A stretch of 64,000 bases of DNA from Herbaspirillum autotrophicum (GTDB taxonomy: Bacteria; Pseudomonadota; Gammaproteobacteria; Burkholderiales; Burkholderiaceae_D): contig NZ_LFLS01000028.1 in NCBI RefSeq assembly GCF_001189915.1, positions 1-64,000 on the forward strand, written 5' to 3'. Under the pieces are notes generated by a model, which did not search any database, was not told the origin of the DNA, and saw only the letters and a program-made list of their open reading frames with translations. Both the position numbers and the translations under genes were made by a program. Numbering within the stretch: the stretch's first letter is position 1; each line of letters starts with the position of its first letter. Below, piece after piece: positions 36,293-45,941 of this stretch.

Positions 36293-36878
36293 GGGGTCTC
36301 CTATGCTGGAATGAGAGCATGATAAAACGTTTGAGATGAATGTGTGCTGGCAACGCAAGACGACGCTGTTGCGGAACAGGTGGCGCCAGAAGTTGATGCC
36401 TGATTTTTTCTCCGGGGCGTAAACCGACAATTGCCGCAAAGACAGAGCCACGTTGCGATGCAGCATGTCGTAACAAAAAAACATAAAGACGGAAATCGTA
36501 AATTTCCTACTACATTACTCAACTACTTTTCACTACAGATTTGGTGCCGGAGGCCGCTTCCGGGTGTACAATCGCCGCCTGCTTTTGGCTTTGAATGTTG
36601 TTTGAAATTTAACGATTGGTGGTCCCCGCGAGCTGCTTGCAAACCGTGCAGCGTCAGGTAAAACCTGCTCTCGGATAACCAGTCATTTGACACATGAACC
36701 AGTCCGGCGCGCATCATGAGATGGCGCCATATGCGCGAACCACGAGTGCGGCAGCATAGCGGCGCCGCGCATGAGCACATGTGACGGCGGTATTGACGAC
36801 TTCGGGATTCATCAGTCCGATGCTGCCGCGCGGGTCAGGTCATGCATACAGTTATTTTGGTCTTTGGAGGTTAAGTTT
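36293..36878. promoter_or_regulatory. Long upstream region and leader of pckG
   Basis: A 586-bp gap without a convincing gene. Possible promoter pieces on the plus strand are TACAAT (36567-36572) and TTGACA (36687-36692), the latter without a good -10. Other structures are GGAAAT/ATTTCC (36491-36507), the palindrome ATGGCGCCAT near 36722 and the three-way-junction element listed separately. If transcription starts near 36579, the pckG leader is about 300 nt long. Confidence 0.45.
36621..36680 (+). ncRNA. Predicted three-way-junction RNA element in the pckG leader
   Basis: Four helices fit without conflict: outer GGT/ACC (36621-36623 with 36678-36680); P1 CCG-C-GAG/CTC-T-CGG (36626-36632 with 36668-36674, one mismatch); P2 CTGC/GCAG (36633-36636 with 36648-36651); P3 CAGGT/ACCTG (36655-36659 with 36663-36667). 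I do not recognise it as a known riboswitch class. It could also be chance folding in GC-rich DNA. Confidence 0.35.
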
Positions 36879-38744
36879 ATGAATCAACCCGTCATGGGCG
36901 GCGTCGCGGCAGTGAATGCACCGGCTTTCGTCAAACATCAGAAACTGATCAACTGGGTCGCCGAGATCGCGGCATTGACCAAACCTGATCGCATCTACTG
37001 GTGCGATGGTTCGCAAGAAGAATATGATCGTCTGTGCGCCGAAATGGTGGCCGCAGGAACCATGAAGAAACTGAATCAGGAAAAGCGTCCGAACAGCTAC
37101 CTGGCATGCTCCGATCCGTCGGACGTGGCACGCGTTGAAGATCGTACCTTTATCTGTTCGCAAGACAAGCTGGATGCCGGCCCGACCAATAACTGGACCG
37201 ACCCGGCAGAAATGCGCAAGACCCTGCACGGTCTGTTCGATGGCTGCATGCGCGGCCGCACCTTGTATGTGGTGCCATTTTCGATGGGCCCGCTGGGTTC
37301 GCCGATTGCCCATATCGGTGTCGAGCTGTCCGACTCGCCATACGTGGCGGTCAACATGCGCATCATGACCCGCATGGGCAAAGCGGTGTACGACGTGCTC
37401 GGTACTGACGGCGAATTCGTGCCGTGCGTGCATTCGGTCGGCGCGCCGCTGGCAGCCGGACAAAAAGACGTGGCATGGCCATGCAACAGCACCAAGTACA
37501 TCGTGCACTATCCTGAAACCCGCGAAATCTGGTCGTTCGGTTCCGGTTACGGCGGCAATGCGCTGCTCGGCAAGAAGTGCTTTGCCTTGCGCATCGCTTC
37601 GACCATGGGCCGCGATGAAGGCTGGCTGGCAGAACACATGCTGATTCTCGGCGTGGAATCGCCGGCCGGCAAAAAACACTATGTCGCAGCGGCATTCCCG
37701 TCGGCTTGCGGCAAGACCAACTTTGCCATGCTGATTCCACCAGCCACCATGGGCGGCTGGAAAGTCACCACCATCGGCGATGACATTGCCTGGATCAAAC
37801 CGGGTGAAGATGGTCGTCTGTATGCGATCAACCCGGAAGCCGGTTATTTCGGCGTCGCCCCGGGCACCAATGAAAAGACCAATTTCAACTGCATGGCTTC
37901 GCTGCGCGCCAACACCATTTTCACCAACGTCGCGCTGACCGACGATGGCGATGTCTGGTGGGAAGGCATGACCAAGGAAGCTCCGGCGCATCTGATCGAC
38001 TGGCAGGGCAAGGACTGGACGCCGGCGATTGCCAAGGAAAGCGGCCGCAAGGCAGCGCATCCGAATGCACGCTTTACCGTTGCCGCCACGCAAAATCCGG
38101 TGATCGACAGCGCCTGGGACGATCCGGCCGGCGTGCCGATTTCGGCCTTCATTTTCGGCGGTCGTCGTTCCACCACCGTGCCCTTGGTAACTGAAGCGCG
38201 CAACTGGGTGGAAGGCGTCTATATGGCCGCCACCATGGGTTCGGAAACCACCGCCGCCGCTGTCGGCCAGCAAGGCGTGGTGCGCCGTGATCCGTTTGCG
38301 ATGTTGCCGTTCGCCGGTTACAACATGAGCGATTACTTCCAGCACTGGTTGAATATCGGCAAGAAAATTGCCGCGTCGCCCGCCGAACTGCCGAAGATCT
38401 ATTGCGTCAACTGGTTCCGTACCGATGCTGACGGCAAGTTTGTCTGGCCCGGTTTTGGCGACAACATGCGGGTGCTGAAGTGGATGCTGGAACGGATTGA
38501 AGATCCGCAAGGCATTCGCGTCGGTGGCGTCGAGCACATTTTCGGCGTGTCGCCGCGCTTTGAAGATCTGCAATGGGACGGTCTGGAGTTCTCGCGCGCC
38601 CAGTTCGATACCATTACTTCCATCGACAAGGCAGCGTGGGCGCAGGAAGTGGTCTTGCATACCGAACTGTTCGACAAGCTCAAGCATCACTTGCCGAAAG
38701 AACTGGAAGCGGTCAAGGCCAAGCTCGAAAAGCAACTGGCCTGA
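36879..38744 (+). CDS. pckG: Phosphoenolpyruvate carboxykinase (GTP)
   Basis: Converts oxaloacetate and GTP to PEP, CO2 and GDP, the entry step of gluconeogenesis. 621 residues, typical of the GTP type. Visible are [13 protein letters not shown] (P-loop with the reactive Cys), [16 protein letters not shown] (metal site), [31 protein letters not shown] and [12 protein letters not shown]. The ATG at 36879 has TTGGAGG about 9 nt upstream. The frame runs open back to 36771 but without protein-like sequence. It stands alone with its own terminator. Confidence 0.96.
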   Translation: MNQPVMGGVAAVNAPAFVKHQKLINWVAEIAALTKPDRIYWCDGSQEEYDRLCAEMVAAGTMKKLNQEKRPNSYLACSDPSDVARVEDRTFICSQDKLDAGPTNNWTDPAEMRKTLHGLFDGCMRGRTLYVVPFSMGPLGSPIAHIGVELSDSPYVAVNMRIMTRMGKAVYDVLGTDGEFVPCVHSVGAPLAAGQKDVAWPCNSTKYIVHYPETREIWSFGSGYGGNALLGKKCFALRIASTMGRDEGWLAEHMLILGVESPAGKKHYVAAAFPSACGKTNFAMLIPPATMGGWKVTTIGDDIAWIKPGEDGRLYAINPEAGYFGVAPGTNEKTNFNCMASLRANTIFTNVALTDDGDVWWEGMTKEAPAHLIDWQGKDWTPAIAKESGRKAAHPNARFTVAATQNPVIDSAWDDPAGVPISAFIFGGRRSTTVPLVTEARNWVEGVYMAATMGSETTAAAVGQQGVVRRDPFAMLPFAGYNMSDYFQHWLNIGKKIAASPAELPKIYCVNWFRTDADGKFVWPGFGDNMRVLKWMLERIEDPQGIRVGGVEHIFGVSPRFEDLQWDGLEFSRAQFDTITSIDKAAWAQEVVLHTELFDKLKHHLPKELEAVKAKLEKQLA

Positions 38745-38799
38745 ACTGAACAGCAGCATTGAATCCGGCAGCGGTAATGTACCGCCGCCGGTCTTCCCG

Positions 38800-38831
38800 A
38801 ACGGTCATCGTCACGATGGCCGTTTTCTTTT
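38800..38831 (+). terminator. Intrinsic terminator of pckG
   Basis: AACGGTCATCG-TCA-CGATGGCCGTT (one G-U pair, 38800-38824) followed by TTCTTTT. It lies 56 bp after the stop. Confidence 0.85.
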
Positions 38832-39023
38832 GGGCAATGCCATGTGGCTGTCATCGTTTTGTAAAAACAAAAAATATCACCCTGAAGTAAGATGGCGACG
38901 GGAACGAAATCCCGCGATTGGTTTTCTGATTCGCGGGTAGCCTGCATATCAGCGATTGCGGCGGAAACGTGCCCGGACTTGCATTTTCTGCAAGTGGCGG
39001 CGCTGCCTGCCACTCAGTTGCCG

Positions 39024-39089
39024 ATAGTCAAAAGCAATCAAAAGTATTAAATAAATAAATTTGATCTATTTCTACCCGAGCCTTACTAT
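39024..39089 (+). promoter_or_regulatory. ahpC promoter with probable OxyR site
   Basis: TTGATC (39061-39066), a 17-bp spacer and TACTAT (39084-39089) form the promoter. Directly upstream, ATAG-N7-CAAT-N7-ATTA-N7-AAAT (39024-39060) follows the OxyR layout ATAG-N7-CTAT-N7-ATAG-N7-CTAT, with 11 of 16 positions matching and the exact spacing. Its 3' edge touches the -35 box, as at OxyR-activated promoters. The rest of the 383-bp pckG-ahpC gap holds a small CGGGA/TCCCG hairpin near 38900 and nothing else notable. Confidence 0.6.
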
Positions 39090-39127
39090 CACTACATCTT
39101 CTTTCAACCCAGCAAAAGGAAATAGCA

Positions 39128-39691
39128 ATGTCCCTTATCAATACGACAATCAAGCCATTCAAAGCGACTGCTTACCACGACGGCAAATTCGTTGACATCA
39201 CCGAAGCATCCCTGAAGGGCAAATGGTCTGTTTTCGTGTTCTACCCAGCCGACTTCACTTTTGTCTGCCCGACTGAACTGGAAGATCTGGCAAACAACTA
39301 CGCCGAATTCAAGAAACTGGGCGTTGAAATCTACGGCGTTTCGACCGACACGCATTTCGCGCACAAAGCATGGCACGACACTTCGGAAGCCATCAAGAAA
39401 GTGCAATACCCACTGGTCGGTGATCCGACAGCAACACTGGCGCGCAACTTCGACGTGCTGATCGAAGAAGAAGGCCTGGCACTGCGCGGTACGTTCGTGA
39501 TCAATCCAGAAGGTCAGATCAAGATTCTGGAAATCCACGACAACGGTATCGGCCGCGACGCTTCGGAATTGCTGCGCAAGGTGAAAGCTGCTCAATACGT
39601 GGCTTCCCACCCAGGTGAAGTTTGCCCTGCCAAGTGGACTGAAGGCGCAGAAACACTGAAGCCATCGCTGGATCTGGTCGGAAAAATCTAA
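39128..39691 (+). CDS. ahpC: Alkyl hydroperoxide reductase subunit C (peroxiredoxin)
   Basis: Typical two-Cys peroxiredoxin, 187 residues, which reduces hydrogen peroxide, organic peroxides and peroxynitrite. The peroxidatic Cys47 is in [10 protein letters not shown] and the resolving Cys166 in GEVCPAKW. The remaining catalytic site residues lie in YPADFTF. AAAAGGAAAT precedes the ATG. Codons are biased as in highly expressed genes. ahpF, its reductase, follows after a 164-bp gap that holds a hairpin. Confidence 0.96.
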   Translation: MSLINTTIKPFKATAYHDGKFVDITEASLKGKWSVFVFYPADFTFVCPTELEDLANNYAEFKKLGVEIYGVSTDTHFAHKAWHDTSEAIKKVQYPLVGDPTATLARNFDVLIEEEGLALRGTFVINPEGQIKILEIHDNGIGRDASELLRKVKAAQYVASHPGEVCPAKWTEGAETLKPSLDLVGKI

Positions 39692-39702
39692 ATCAGGTAA
39701 TG

Positions 39703-39723
39703 GAGTGGACATGGCGTCCACTC
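39703..39723 (+). terminator. Hairpin between ahpC and ahpF
   Basis: GAGTGGAC/GTCCACTC, perfect 8-bp stem with a 5-nt loop, 11 bp after the ahpC stop and without a T-run. It may stabilise the ahpC mRNA or cause partial termination, giving more AhpC than AhpF. Confidence 0.5.
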
Positions 39724-39855
39724 AACGATTTACGGTGGTCTGGCAGTAAAGAAATACCGCAGCATTGTCCGGGCTGAATGACAGCCTGTGGCTCACAAGG
39801 CCGGTGGCCGGAGCCCGGACACATTAAATCTCACATCAGAGGAAACGGAAACATC

Positions 39856-41457
39856 ATGTTGGATGCCAATCTCAAAAGCCAATTGAAAACCTATTTGGAA
39901 AAGGTCACTCAACCGATCGAGATCGTCGCGTCGCTGGATGATGGCGCCAAGTCTCGTGAGTTGAAGGAATTGCTGGAAGAAATCGTGACCCTGTCGGATC
40001 GCATTACGCTGACTGAGCGCAGCGATGCCGCGACACGCAAGCCTTCCTTTGCATTGACCCGCCCCGGAACCGATATCAGCGTACAGTTCGCCGGTATTCC
40101 GATGGGCCATGAATTTACATCGCTGGTACTTGCCTTGCTGCAGGTCGGCGGTCATCCGGTCAAGCTGGATGACAAGGTCATCGAACAGATTCGCAATCTG
40201 GACGGCGACTATACATTTGAAACTTATATTTCGCTGACTTGCCAGAACTGTCCCGAAGTGGTCCAGGCGCTGAATGTAATGTCGATCATCAACCCACGCA
40301 TTCGCCCGGTCACCATCGATGGCGCCCTGTTCCAGGATGAAGTGGAAAAGCGCCAGATCATGGCGGTGCCAACCGTATATCTGAACGGTGAAGTGTTCGG
40401 TCAGGGACGCACCGGCGTCGAAGAAATTCTGGCGCGCCTCGATACCGGCGCCGCCGCGCGCAAGGGCGAAGAGCTGAGCGCCAGGGAACCGTATGACGTA
40501 TTGATCGTCGGCGGCGGTCCTGCCGGTGCGGCAGCAGCGATTTATGCTGCACGCAAAGGTATTCGCACCGGTGTCGTGGCCGAGCGTTTCGGCGGTCAGG
40601 TACTGGATACGCTGGCGATTGAAAATTTTGTCTCGGTGCAGGCGACCGAAGGTCCGCAATTTGCGACCGCACTGGAGCAACACGTCAGAAGCTATGACGT
40701 TGACATCATGAACGTGCAGCGCGCCGAAGCATTGGTGCCGGGCGAAAACATGATCGAAGTCAAACTGGCCAACGGCGGCGTGCTCAAGGGCAAGACCGTG
40801 ATCCTGTCGACCGGTGCCCGCTGGCGCGAAATCAACGTGCCGGGTGAGCGCGAATACCGTAATCAGGGTGTCGCTTACTGCCCGCACTGCGATGGCCCAT
40901 TGTTCAAGGGCAAGCGCGTGGCGGTAATTGGCGGCGGCAACTCCGGTGTCGAAGCCGCCATCGATCTGGCTGGCGTAGTGAGTCATGTGACCCTGATCGA
41001 ATTCGGTGCTGAATTGCGTGCCGATGCGGTGTTGCAACGCAAGCTGCGCAGCCTGCCGAACGTGACGGTGATTACCTCGGCCCAAACCACCGAGATTACC
41101 GGCGACGGCAAGAAGGTCAACGGCATCACCTACAAGGAACGCGAATCGGGCGAGATCAAACATATCGAACTCGAAGGCGTGTTTGTGCAAATCGGTCTGG
41201 TGCCGAATACCGAATGGCTCAAGGGCACCGTGGCATTGAGCAAGCATGGCGAAATCGAAGTGGATGCACGTGGTCAGACTTCGATTCCCGGTGTGTTTGC
41301 TGCCGGTGACGTCACCACCGTGCCGTACAAGCAGATCGTGATCGCGGTGGGTGAAGGCGCGAAGGCAGCACTGAGCGCGTTTGATCACTTGATCCGCTCG
41401 TCGGCACCGGACGAAGCGCCGGTAGCGGTGGCCAAGTCGGAAGCAGTGTCGGCTTAA
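39856..41457 (+). CDS. ahpF: Alkyl hydroperoxide reductase subunit F
   Basis: FAD-dependent disulfide reductase of 533 residues that passes electrons from NADH to AhpC. The N-terminal double-thioredoxin domain has its CXXC at Cys129 and Cys132 in LTCQNCPEV. The C-terminal thioredoxin-reductase-like part has the FAD motif [18 protein letters not shown], the active CXXC in YCPHCDGP, the NAD motif [19 protein letters not shown] and the FAD end motif [16 protein letters not shown]. The ATG at 39856 gives [14 protein letters not shown], the family start. It is probably cotranscribed with ahpC. Confidence 0.95.
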   Translation: MLDANLKSQLKTYLEKVTQPIEIVASLDDGAKSRELKELLEEIVTLSDRITLTERSDAATRKPSFALTRPGTDISVQFAGIPMGHEFTSLVLALLQVGGHPVKLDDKVIEQIRNLDGDYTFETYISLTCQNCPEVVQALNVMSIINPRIRPVTIDGALFQDEVEKRQIMAVPTVYLNGEVFGQGRTGVEEILARLDTGAAARKGEELSAREPYDVLIVGGGPAGAAAAIYAARKGIRTGVVAERFGGQVLDTLAIENFVSVQATEGPQFATALEQHVRSYDVDIMNVQRAEALVPGENMIEVKLANGGVLKGKTVILSTGARWREINVPGEREYRNQGVAYCPHCDGPLFKGKRVAVIGGGNSGVEAAIDLAGVVSHVTLIEFGAELRADAVLQRKLRSLPNVTVITSAQTTEITGDGKKVNGITYKERESGEIKHIELEGVFVQIGLVPNTEWLKGTVALSKHGEIEVDARGQTSIPGVFAAGDVTTVPYKQIVIAVGEGAKAALSAFDHLIRSSAPDEAPVAVAKSEAVSA

Positions 41458-41490
41458 ATCGTAAAGTCTCGCCAAGGCGCAAGGCAATAA

Positions 41491-41524
41491 AAAAAACCAC
41501 CGTGTAAAAACGGTGGTTTTTTCT
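41491..41524. terminator. Bidirectional terminator between ahpF and the carboxypeptidase gene
   Basis: AAAAAACCACCG/CGGTGGTTTTTT, a 12-bp stem with an 8-nt loop. Each strand ends in a T-run, so it serves both converging genes. Confidence 0.9.
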
Positions 41525-41581
41525 TGGGCGCTGCGCATGTTGCTGCTGCCGGTCCTGCCGGCAGCGCAATCATGCCAGCAA

Positions 41582-42733
41582 TTACTTGAACAGCAAGCGC
41601 AGCGAATCCCAGGCGCGACCAAAGATGCCGGCAGGTCCAACCGATTCCAGTGCCACCAGCGGCAATTCAACCACGGCCTTGTCGTCGATCATTACCTTCA
41701 GTGTACCGACCTTGGTATTTTCAGTGATTGGTGCGATCAGCGGATCGTTGCGTTCCAGACGCGGCTTGATGCGTTCGGCAGTGCCTTTCGGTACGGTCAC
41801 GTAAATATCGCGGGTGAAGCCGATCTTGATCTTGCCTTGCGAACCCTTCCAGACATCCGGTGTATCGACTACCTGGCCCTTGCTGTAGAGCTTGACGGCG
41901 TCAAAGTTCTGGAAGCCCCAGTTCAGCAGCTTCTGGCTTTCTTGTGTACGGACCTGATCCGATGTGGTGCCGACGATGACCGAAATCAGACGGCGTTCGC
42001 CGTTGGCAACCGGACGTTTGGCCGAAGTGATCAGCGAGTAACCGGCGCTGTCGGTGTGACCGGTCTTCATGCCGTCGACGGTCGGGTCCAGCCACAGCAA
42101 ACGATTGCGGTTAGGTTGGGTGATGTTGTTGTAAGTGAATTTCTTGACCGAATAATAGGTTTTGTAGAACTCGGGGAAATCGTTGATCAGGTTACGGCAC
42201 AACACGGCCAGATCGCGCGCGGTGGTGTAAGTGTCAGGACTTGGCAAGCCATGCGGGTTGCTGAAGTGGGTACCCTTGAGGCCTTGACGTTCGGCTTCGC
42301 GGTTCATCGACACCACGAATGCGTCGGTGGTGCCGGAGACGGCTTCGGCCAGTGCGACGGCAGCATCATTGCCGGAGACCGAGATCAGACCGTACAGCAG
42401 ATTGTTGATCGATACCGGCTTGTTCGGTTCGATGAACATCTTGGAGCTGCTTGGGTCGACTTTCCATGCATTCACGGAAACGCTGACTTCCTGTTCCAGA
42501 TTGAGGCGTTTGTCGCGCACGGCTGCAAATGCCAGGTAAGCCGTCATCAGCTTGACCAGCGATGCCGGTTCGACACGCATGTCGGCTTCCTGCGAAGCCA
42601 TGATCTGATTGCTCGACGCATCCAGCAACAGCCAGGACTTGGCGGCAATAGTGGGCGGTGGCAGGGATTGGGCACTTGCTGCCGAGAAAGTAAAGACGGT
42701 TGCGGCGATTGCCGCGAGTAGTTTTTTCATCAT
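41582..42733 (-). CDS. dacC: D-alanyl-D-alanine carboxypeptidase (PBP5/6 family)
   Basis: Removes the terminal D-Ala from peptidoglycan pentapeptides in the periplasm; 383 residues. A signal peptide ends SAASAQ. The three penicillin-binding motifs are SLVK (SXXK), SGN (SXN) and KTGHTD (KTG). The C-terminal PBP5-like domain ends in an amphipathic, basic anchor GIFGRAWDSLRLLFK. Two neighbouring ATG codons (42733 and 42730) could start it. The gene symbol is chosen by family; dacA would be equally apt. It stands alone. Confidence 0.92.
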   Translation of the reverse strand: MMKKLLAAIAATVFTFSAASAQSLPPPTIAAKSWLLLDASSNQIMASQEADMRVEPASLVKLMTAYLAFAAVRDKRLNLEQEVSVSVNAWKVDPSSSKMFIEPNKPVSINNLLYGLISVSGNDAAVALAEAVSGTTDAFVVSMNREAERQGLKGTHFSNPHGLPSPDTYTTARDLAVLCRNLINDFPEFYKTYYSVKKFTYNNITQPNRNRLLWLDPTVDGMKTGHTDSAGYSLITSAKRPVANGERRLISVIVGTTSDQVRTQESQKLLNWGFQNFDAVKLYSKGQVVDTPDVWKGSQGKIKIGFTRDIYVTVPKGTAERIKPRLERNDPLIAPITENTKVGTLKVMIDDKAVVELPLVALESVGPAGIFGRAWDSLRLLFK

Positions 42734-42883
42734 CAGGTGTAGATTAGGTGGCCCGCCGAAGTGCACACGGGCCTGTAGTTTGGAAAGAGATGAATTGATA
42801 CATCAGATACATCAATGCGCGATTATAAACGCCACGACAACATGTCACGGCGATTGCTACGTCGGTCTGCAGCGTCAGGCTGG

Positions 42884-43528
42884 CTAGCCGGCCCGGCGAT
42901 GCCACATTTCGACCACCAGGTTTTTGATATGTTGCAGCTTGCGGTGAAAAAAGTGATCGGCGCCGGGAATCACGATGACCGGAATGTCTTGCGGCCTTGC
43001 CCAGTCAAGCACGGCGCTCAGCGGAATGGTGTCATCCACTTCACCGTGAATCAGGATGGTGTTGGCCGGCACCGGCGGCATGGCCCATTTGCCGGCCGCC
43101 GAACCGACCAGTACCAGCCGTTCGGCCGGCGCATTCTGCGCGATCAGGCGCTGTTGCAGTTGCGACTGCACGAAGGTGCCGAACGAGAAACCGGCCAGCG
43201 CCACCGGCAATTCCGGATATTGCTTCTGCATGTGGCTCAGCAGCAGTGCCATGTCATCGGTCTCGCCGTTGCCGTGGTCATGCTCGCCGGCCGATTGGCC
43301 GACGCCGCGAAAATTCATGCGGACCGTGACGTAACCGAGCGCGAGGAAACTGCGCGCCAGCGTTTGCGTCACTTTATTGTCCATGGTGCCGCCATAGAGC
43401 GGGTGCGGATGGGCTACCAGCGCCAGCCCGCGCGGTGCGGCAAACTGTTCGCTGTCAGGCAGATCGAGGGCGCATTCCAGCGCACCGGCAGCACCGGCGA
43501 TCGAAAAGGATTGGGTATGGGCGTTCAT
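42884..43528 (-). CDS. Alpha/beta hydrolase (COG2945 type)
   Basis: Cytoplasmic hydrolase of 214 residues. It shows the HPHPLYGGTMDNKV block, NFRGVGQSAGEHDHG and a nucleophile elbow GFSFGTF, with the His in GADHFFH near the end. Natural substrate unknown. It is the last gene of a likely minus-strand operon VanZ, ferredoxin, hydrolase, with only 17 bp between it and the ferredoxin gene. Confidence 0.85.
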   Translation of the reverse strand: MNAHTQSFSIAGAAGALECALDLPDSEQFAAPRGLALVAHPHPLYGGTMDNKVTQTLARSFLALGYVTVRMNFRGVGQSAGEHDHGNGETDDMALLLSHMQKQYPELPVALAGFSFGTFVQSQLQQRLIAQNAPAERLVLVGSAAGKWAMPPVPANTILIHGEVDDTIPLSAVLDWARPQDIPVIVIPGADHFFHRKLQHIKNLVVEMWHRRAG

Positions 43529-43545
43529 TGCAGATGGTTCAGGAT

Positions 43546-43866
43546 TCAGATCTTGAGACGGTCGACGATCTTGCCGCCGACGATATGGGTATCGATGATG
43601 TCATCAATGTCTTGATTGTCGACATAGGTGTACCAGGTGCCCTGCGGATAAATCACTACCACCGGACCTTCTTCGCAGCGTTCCAGACATCCGGCCTTGT
43701 TGATGCGGACTTTGCCTTCCCCGGCCAGACCCAGTTGCTTGATGCGTTTTTTGGCATGTTCTTGCGCTGCTTGTGCACCTTTGTCGGCGCAGCAGGTGCG
43801 TTCACCGGGTTTGCGTTGATTCAGGCAGAAAAAGACGTGATGTTCGTAAAAAGGGGTGTCGGACAT
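43546..43866 (-). CDS. Thioredoxin-like [2Fe-2S] ferredoxin
   Basis: A 106-residue protein of the thioredoxin-fold [2Fe-2S] type (related to NuoE and the Shethna-type ferredoxins). Cys14 in HVFFCLNQR and Cys25/Cys26 in RTCCADKG on one side, and Cys60 and Cys64 in AGCLERCEEGP on the other, give the C-X10/11-C and C-X3-C cluster pattern. It could carry electrons for an unknown enzyme. It lies between the VanZ and hydrolase genes on the same strand, with short gaps. Confidence 0.85.
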   Translation of the reverse strand: MSDTPFYEHHVFFCLNQRKPGERTCCADKGAQAAQEHAKKRIKQLGLAGEGKVRINKAGCLERCEEGPVVVIYPQGTWYTYVDNQDIDDIIDTHIVGGKIVDRLKI

Positions 43867-43896
43867 GGAAAGTTTCTCGATGTGAGCAAGCTGGAA

Positions 43897-45057
43897 TCAT
43901 ACACCGCGGGCCTTGCGGTGTACCGGATGATATAAAAACCAGAGCGCCAGGAAGGGCCACAGCACGGACAGGAATTGCGCCGCGCCGTTGAAATTCAGAA
44001 ATTTTCCCTGGACCCAGGTTTGCAAAGTGGAAATAAAGTAAGGATTGGGCGGCACGGCATTGGTCAGCACCAGATTGAAGATCAGCGCCAGCGCCGCTAT
44101 CCGGCGTTGCGCCAGCGGCGGTGCGAAGGCCAGGCCGGCCAGCATCAGGGTGCCGATGAAGATGCCGCCGACGGCGCCCGGGGTGATCCAGGCAAAGGCG
44201 TTTTCCGGTGCAAAAAACAAGGCGCAGGCCAGCGATTTGACGGCAATGATGCTGATCAGATAGAGCGCCGCCAGTGCATTTTTCGGCGCTTGCGGACGCA
44301 GCAGCAACAGCATCATCAAGGTAGCGCCGGTCAGGCCGCAAGCGGTGATGATGATTTCAGCCAGCCAGTATTGTTCGGCGCTCAGTTGGGCGCTGTTGAT
44401 CCACCAGGTGGCGAGATCGATCGGCGTGTCGAGCAGATCGGACAGCAGCCCGGACAGGAACGGAATCACATGACCGAGTCCGAACAGATGGTTTTGCGGA
44501 TAGATCAGCGCCAGCGGCCACAAGGCCACTACCACCAGGCCACGGCTGGCTTCGCGTGAAAACCAGCGCTGGCGTAATGCCAGCAGGCGGCTGTTTTGCA
44601 AAAAATAGCGGCTGGTAAGGGCACCGAGCAGGGCACCGATGGCGGTGCCGAGGATGTTGGTGGCGAGATCCAGATTGGACGGCACGCGGGTCGGCAGATA
44701 GGTTTGCACCGCTTCCATGCAGGCCGACAGCAGTGCGCCTGCCAGAATGCCGGGCAGGATCGCCCAGCGTGCCTTCAGCAACGGATGCAGCGAGAACACC
44801 AGCAACATGCCCAGCGGTATGTAGCCGACGATGTTGGTCCACAGATCGAACAGGGTCCAGTAATAGGGCAAGCGCGCCGAGAGATAGTCGAATGGTTGCA
44901 GTCCCATGTCGCGCCAGCCGGAAAACGGATACCAGCTGGCGTACACGATCAGCAGCGTGTAGACCAGCAGGCTGACCCGGGCAAATGAAGAAGCGGCGGG
45001 TTTGGGCGGCAGAGGCGGGATGGCGGTCGGGGCCGGATCTTGAGACGGGGCTTCCAT
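43897..45057 (-). CDS. VanZ-family membrane protein
   Basis: Integral membrane protein of 386 residues with roughly ten hydrophobic helices. The N-terminal half has the VanZ features YPFSGWRDMG, LFDLWTNIVGYIPLGMLL and EAVQTYLPTRVPSNLDLATNILGTAIGA. In glycopeptide-resistant Gram-positives VanZ gives low-level teicoplanin resistance; in proteobacteria the role is unknown. The ATG at 45057 is chosen; a frame from 45102 would cross the divergent birA promoter. Confidence 0.82.
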   Translation of the reverse strand: MEAPSQDPAPTAIPPLPPKPAASSFARVSLLVYTLLIVYASWYPFSGWRDMGLQPFDYLSARLPYYWTLFDLWTNIVGYIPLGMLLVFSLHPLLKARWAILPGILAGALLSACMEAVQTYLPTRVPSNLDLATNILGTAIGALLGALTSRYFLQNSRLLALRQRWFSREASRGLVVVALWPLALIYPQNHLFGLGHVIPFLSGLLSDLLDTPIDLATWWINSAQLSAEQYWLAEIIITACGLTGATLMMLLLLRPQAPKNALAALYLISIIAVKSLACALFFAPENAFAWITPGAVGGIFIGTLMLAGLAFAPPLAQRRIAALALIFNLVLTNAVPPNPYFISTLQTWVQGKFLNFNGAAQFLSVLWPFLALWFLYHPVHRKARGV

Positions 45058-45106
45058 GCGTGCGAGGGTAACCCATTTCGTCGTCGCTTGCATGGACGAC
45101 AACCGT

Positions 45107-45112
45107 TACAAT
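45107..45112 (+). promoter_or_regulatory. -10 box of birA, suggesting a leaderless mRNA
   Basis: TACAAT at 45107-45112 is only 7 bp before the birA ATG at 45120, so transcription should begin at or next to the start codon. A -35 box at the proper distance is not obvious. Confidence 0.45.
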
Positions 45113-45119
45113 GCGCGTT

Positions 45120-45941
45120 ATGGAATCCCTGAACCCACTCCCGTCAGCGTCGCGCATCGCCGCGCTGATCGCCGATTCGAGCAATCAGAACGCCAAGGCG
45201 GTCGCCATCAGTGTGGTGGCCGCGACCGGCTCCACCAATGCCGATCTGATGCAGGCGGTGGCGACCTTGAGCCGCCCGCAATTGTTGGTGGCGCAGGCGC
45301 AGACCGCAGGCCGTGGCCGCGCCGGCCGGCGCTGGCATACCACGCCGGCATCGGCGCTGACTTTTTCGCTGGCCTGGAAATTCGAGCGTCCGCTGCACGG
45401 CCTGGTCGGCCTGCCGCTGGCAGTCGGCATCGCACTGGCGGAAGCGTTGCAAGTCTTTGGCGTGACGGTCAATCTGAAATGGCCCAACGATGTCTTGCGC
45501 GATGGTGCCAAACTGGCCGGGATTCTGATCGAGACGGCCAGCGTCAAAAGCGCCGGCGCCCAGGCCACCTGGGCGGTGATCGGGATCGGCCTGAATCTGG
45601 ACATGCCGGCCGGCCTGGAAGCCGAGATCGGACGTTCGGCGGCCGCGATCCCCGAGTTGCAGGACCAGAGCCGGGAGCGGATCCTGGCCATCATCCTGAG
45701 TGCCTTGAGCGACATGCTGGCCTTGTTCGATCAGCAAGGCTTCGCGCCGTTTGCAGCACGCTGGAACAATTTGCATGCCTACAGTGGCGAGCAGGTGCGG
45801 ATTCTCGACGGCGACCGTATCCAGCATGAAGGTATCGCGGTCGGCGTCGATGACATCGGTCGCTTTCTGATGACCACGGCACAAGGCCGGGTGGCAGTCG
45901 TGGCCGGTGATGTGTCATTACGCTTGCGGGAGCCGGTCTGA
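45120..45941 (+). CDS. birA: Biotin--[acetyl-CoA-carboxylase] ligase
   Basis: Attaches biotin to the carrier protein of acetyl-CoA carboxylase through biotinyl-AMP. 273 residues with STNADLM, the ATP/biotin loop GRGRAGRRWHT, LKWPNDVL and KLAGILIET, and the C-terminal SH3-like domain. It lacks the N-terminal helix-turn-helix of E. coli BirA, so it is a group I enzyme without repressor function. coaX follows with a 1-base overlap (TGATG). Confidence 0.92.
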   Translation: MESLNPLPSASRIAALIADSSNQNAKAVAISVVAATGSTNADLMQAVATLSRPQLLVAQAQTAGRGRAGRRWHTTPASALTFSLAWKFERPLHGLVGLPLAVGIALAEALQVFGVTVNLKWPNDVLRDGAKLAGILIETASVKSAGAQATWAVIGIGLNLDMPAGLEAEIGRSAAAIPELQDQSRERILAIILSALSDMLALFDQQGFAPFAARWNNLHAYSGEQVRILDGDRIQHEGIAVGVDDIGRFLMTTAQGRVAVVAGDVSLRLREPV

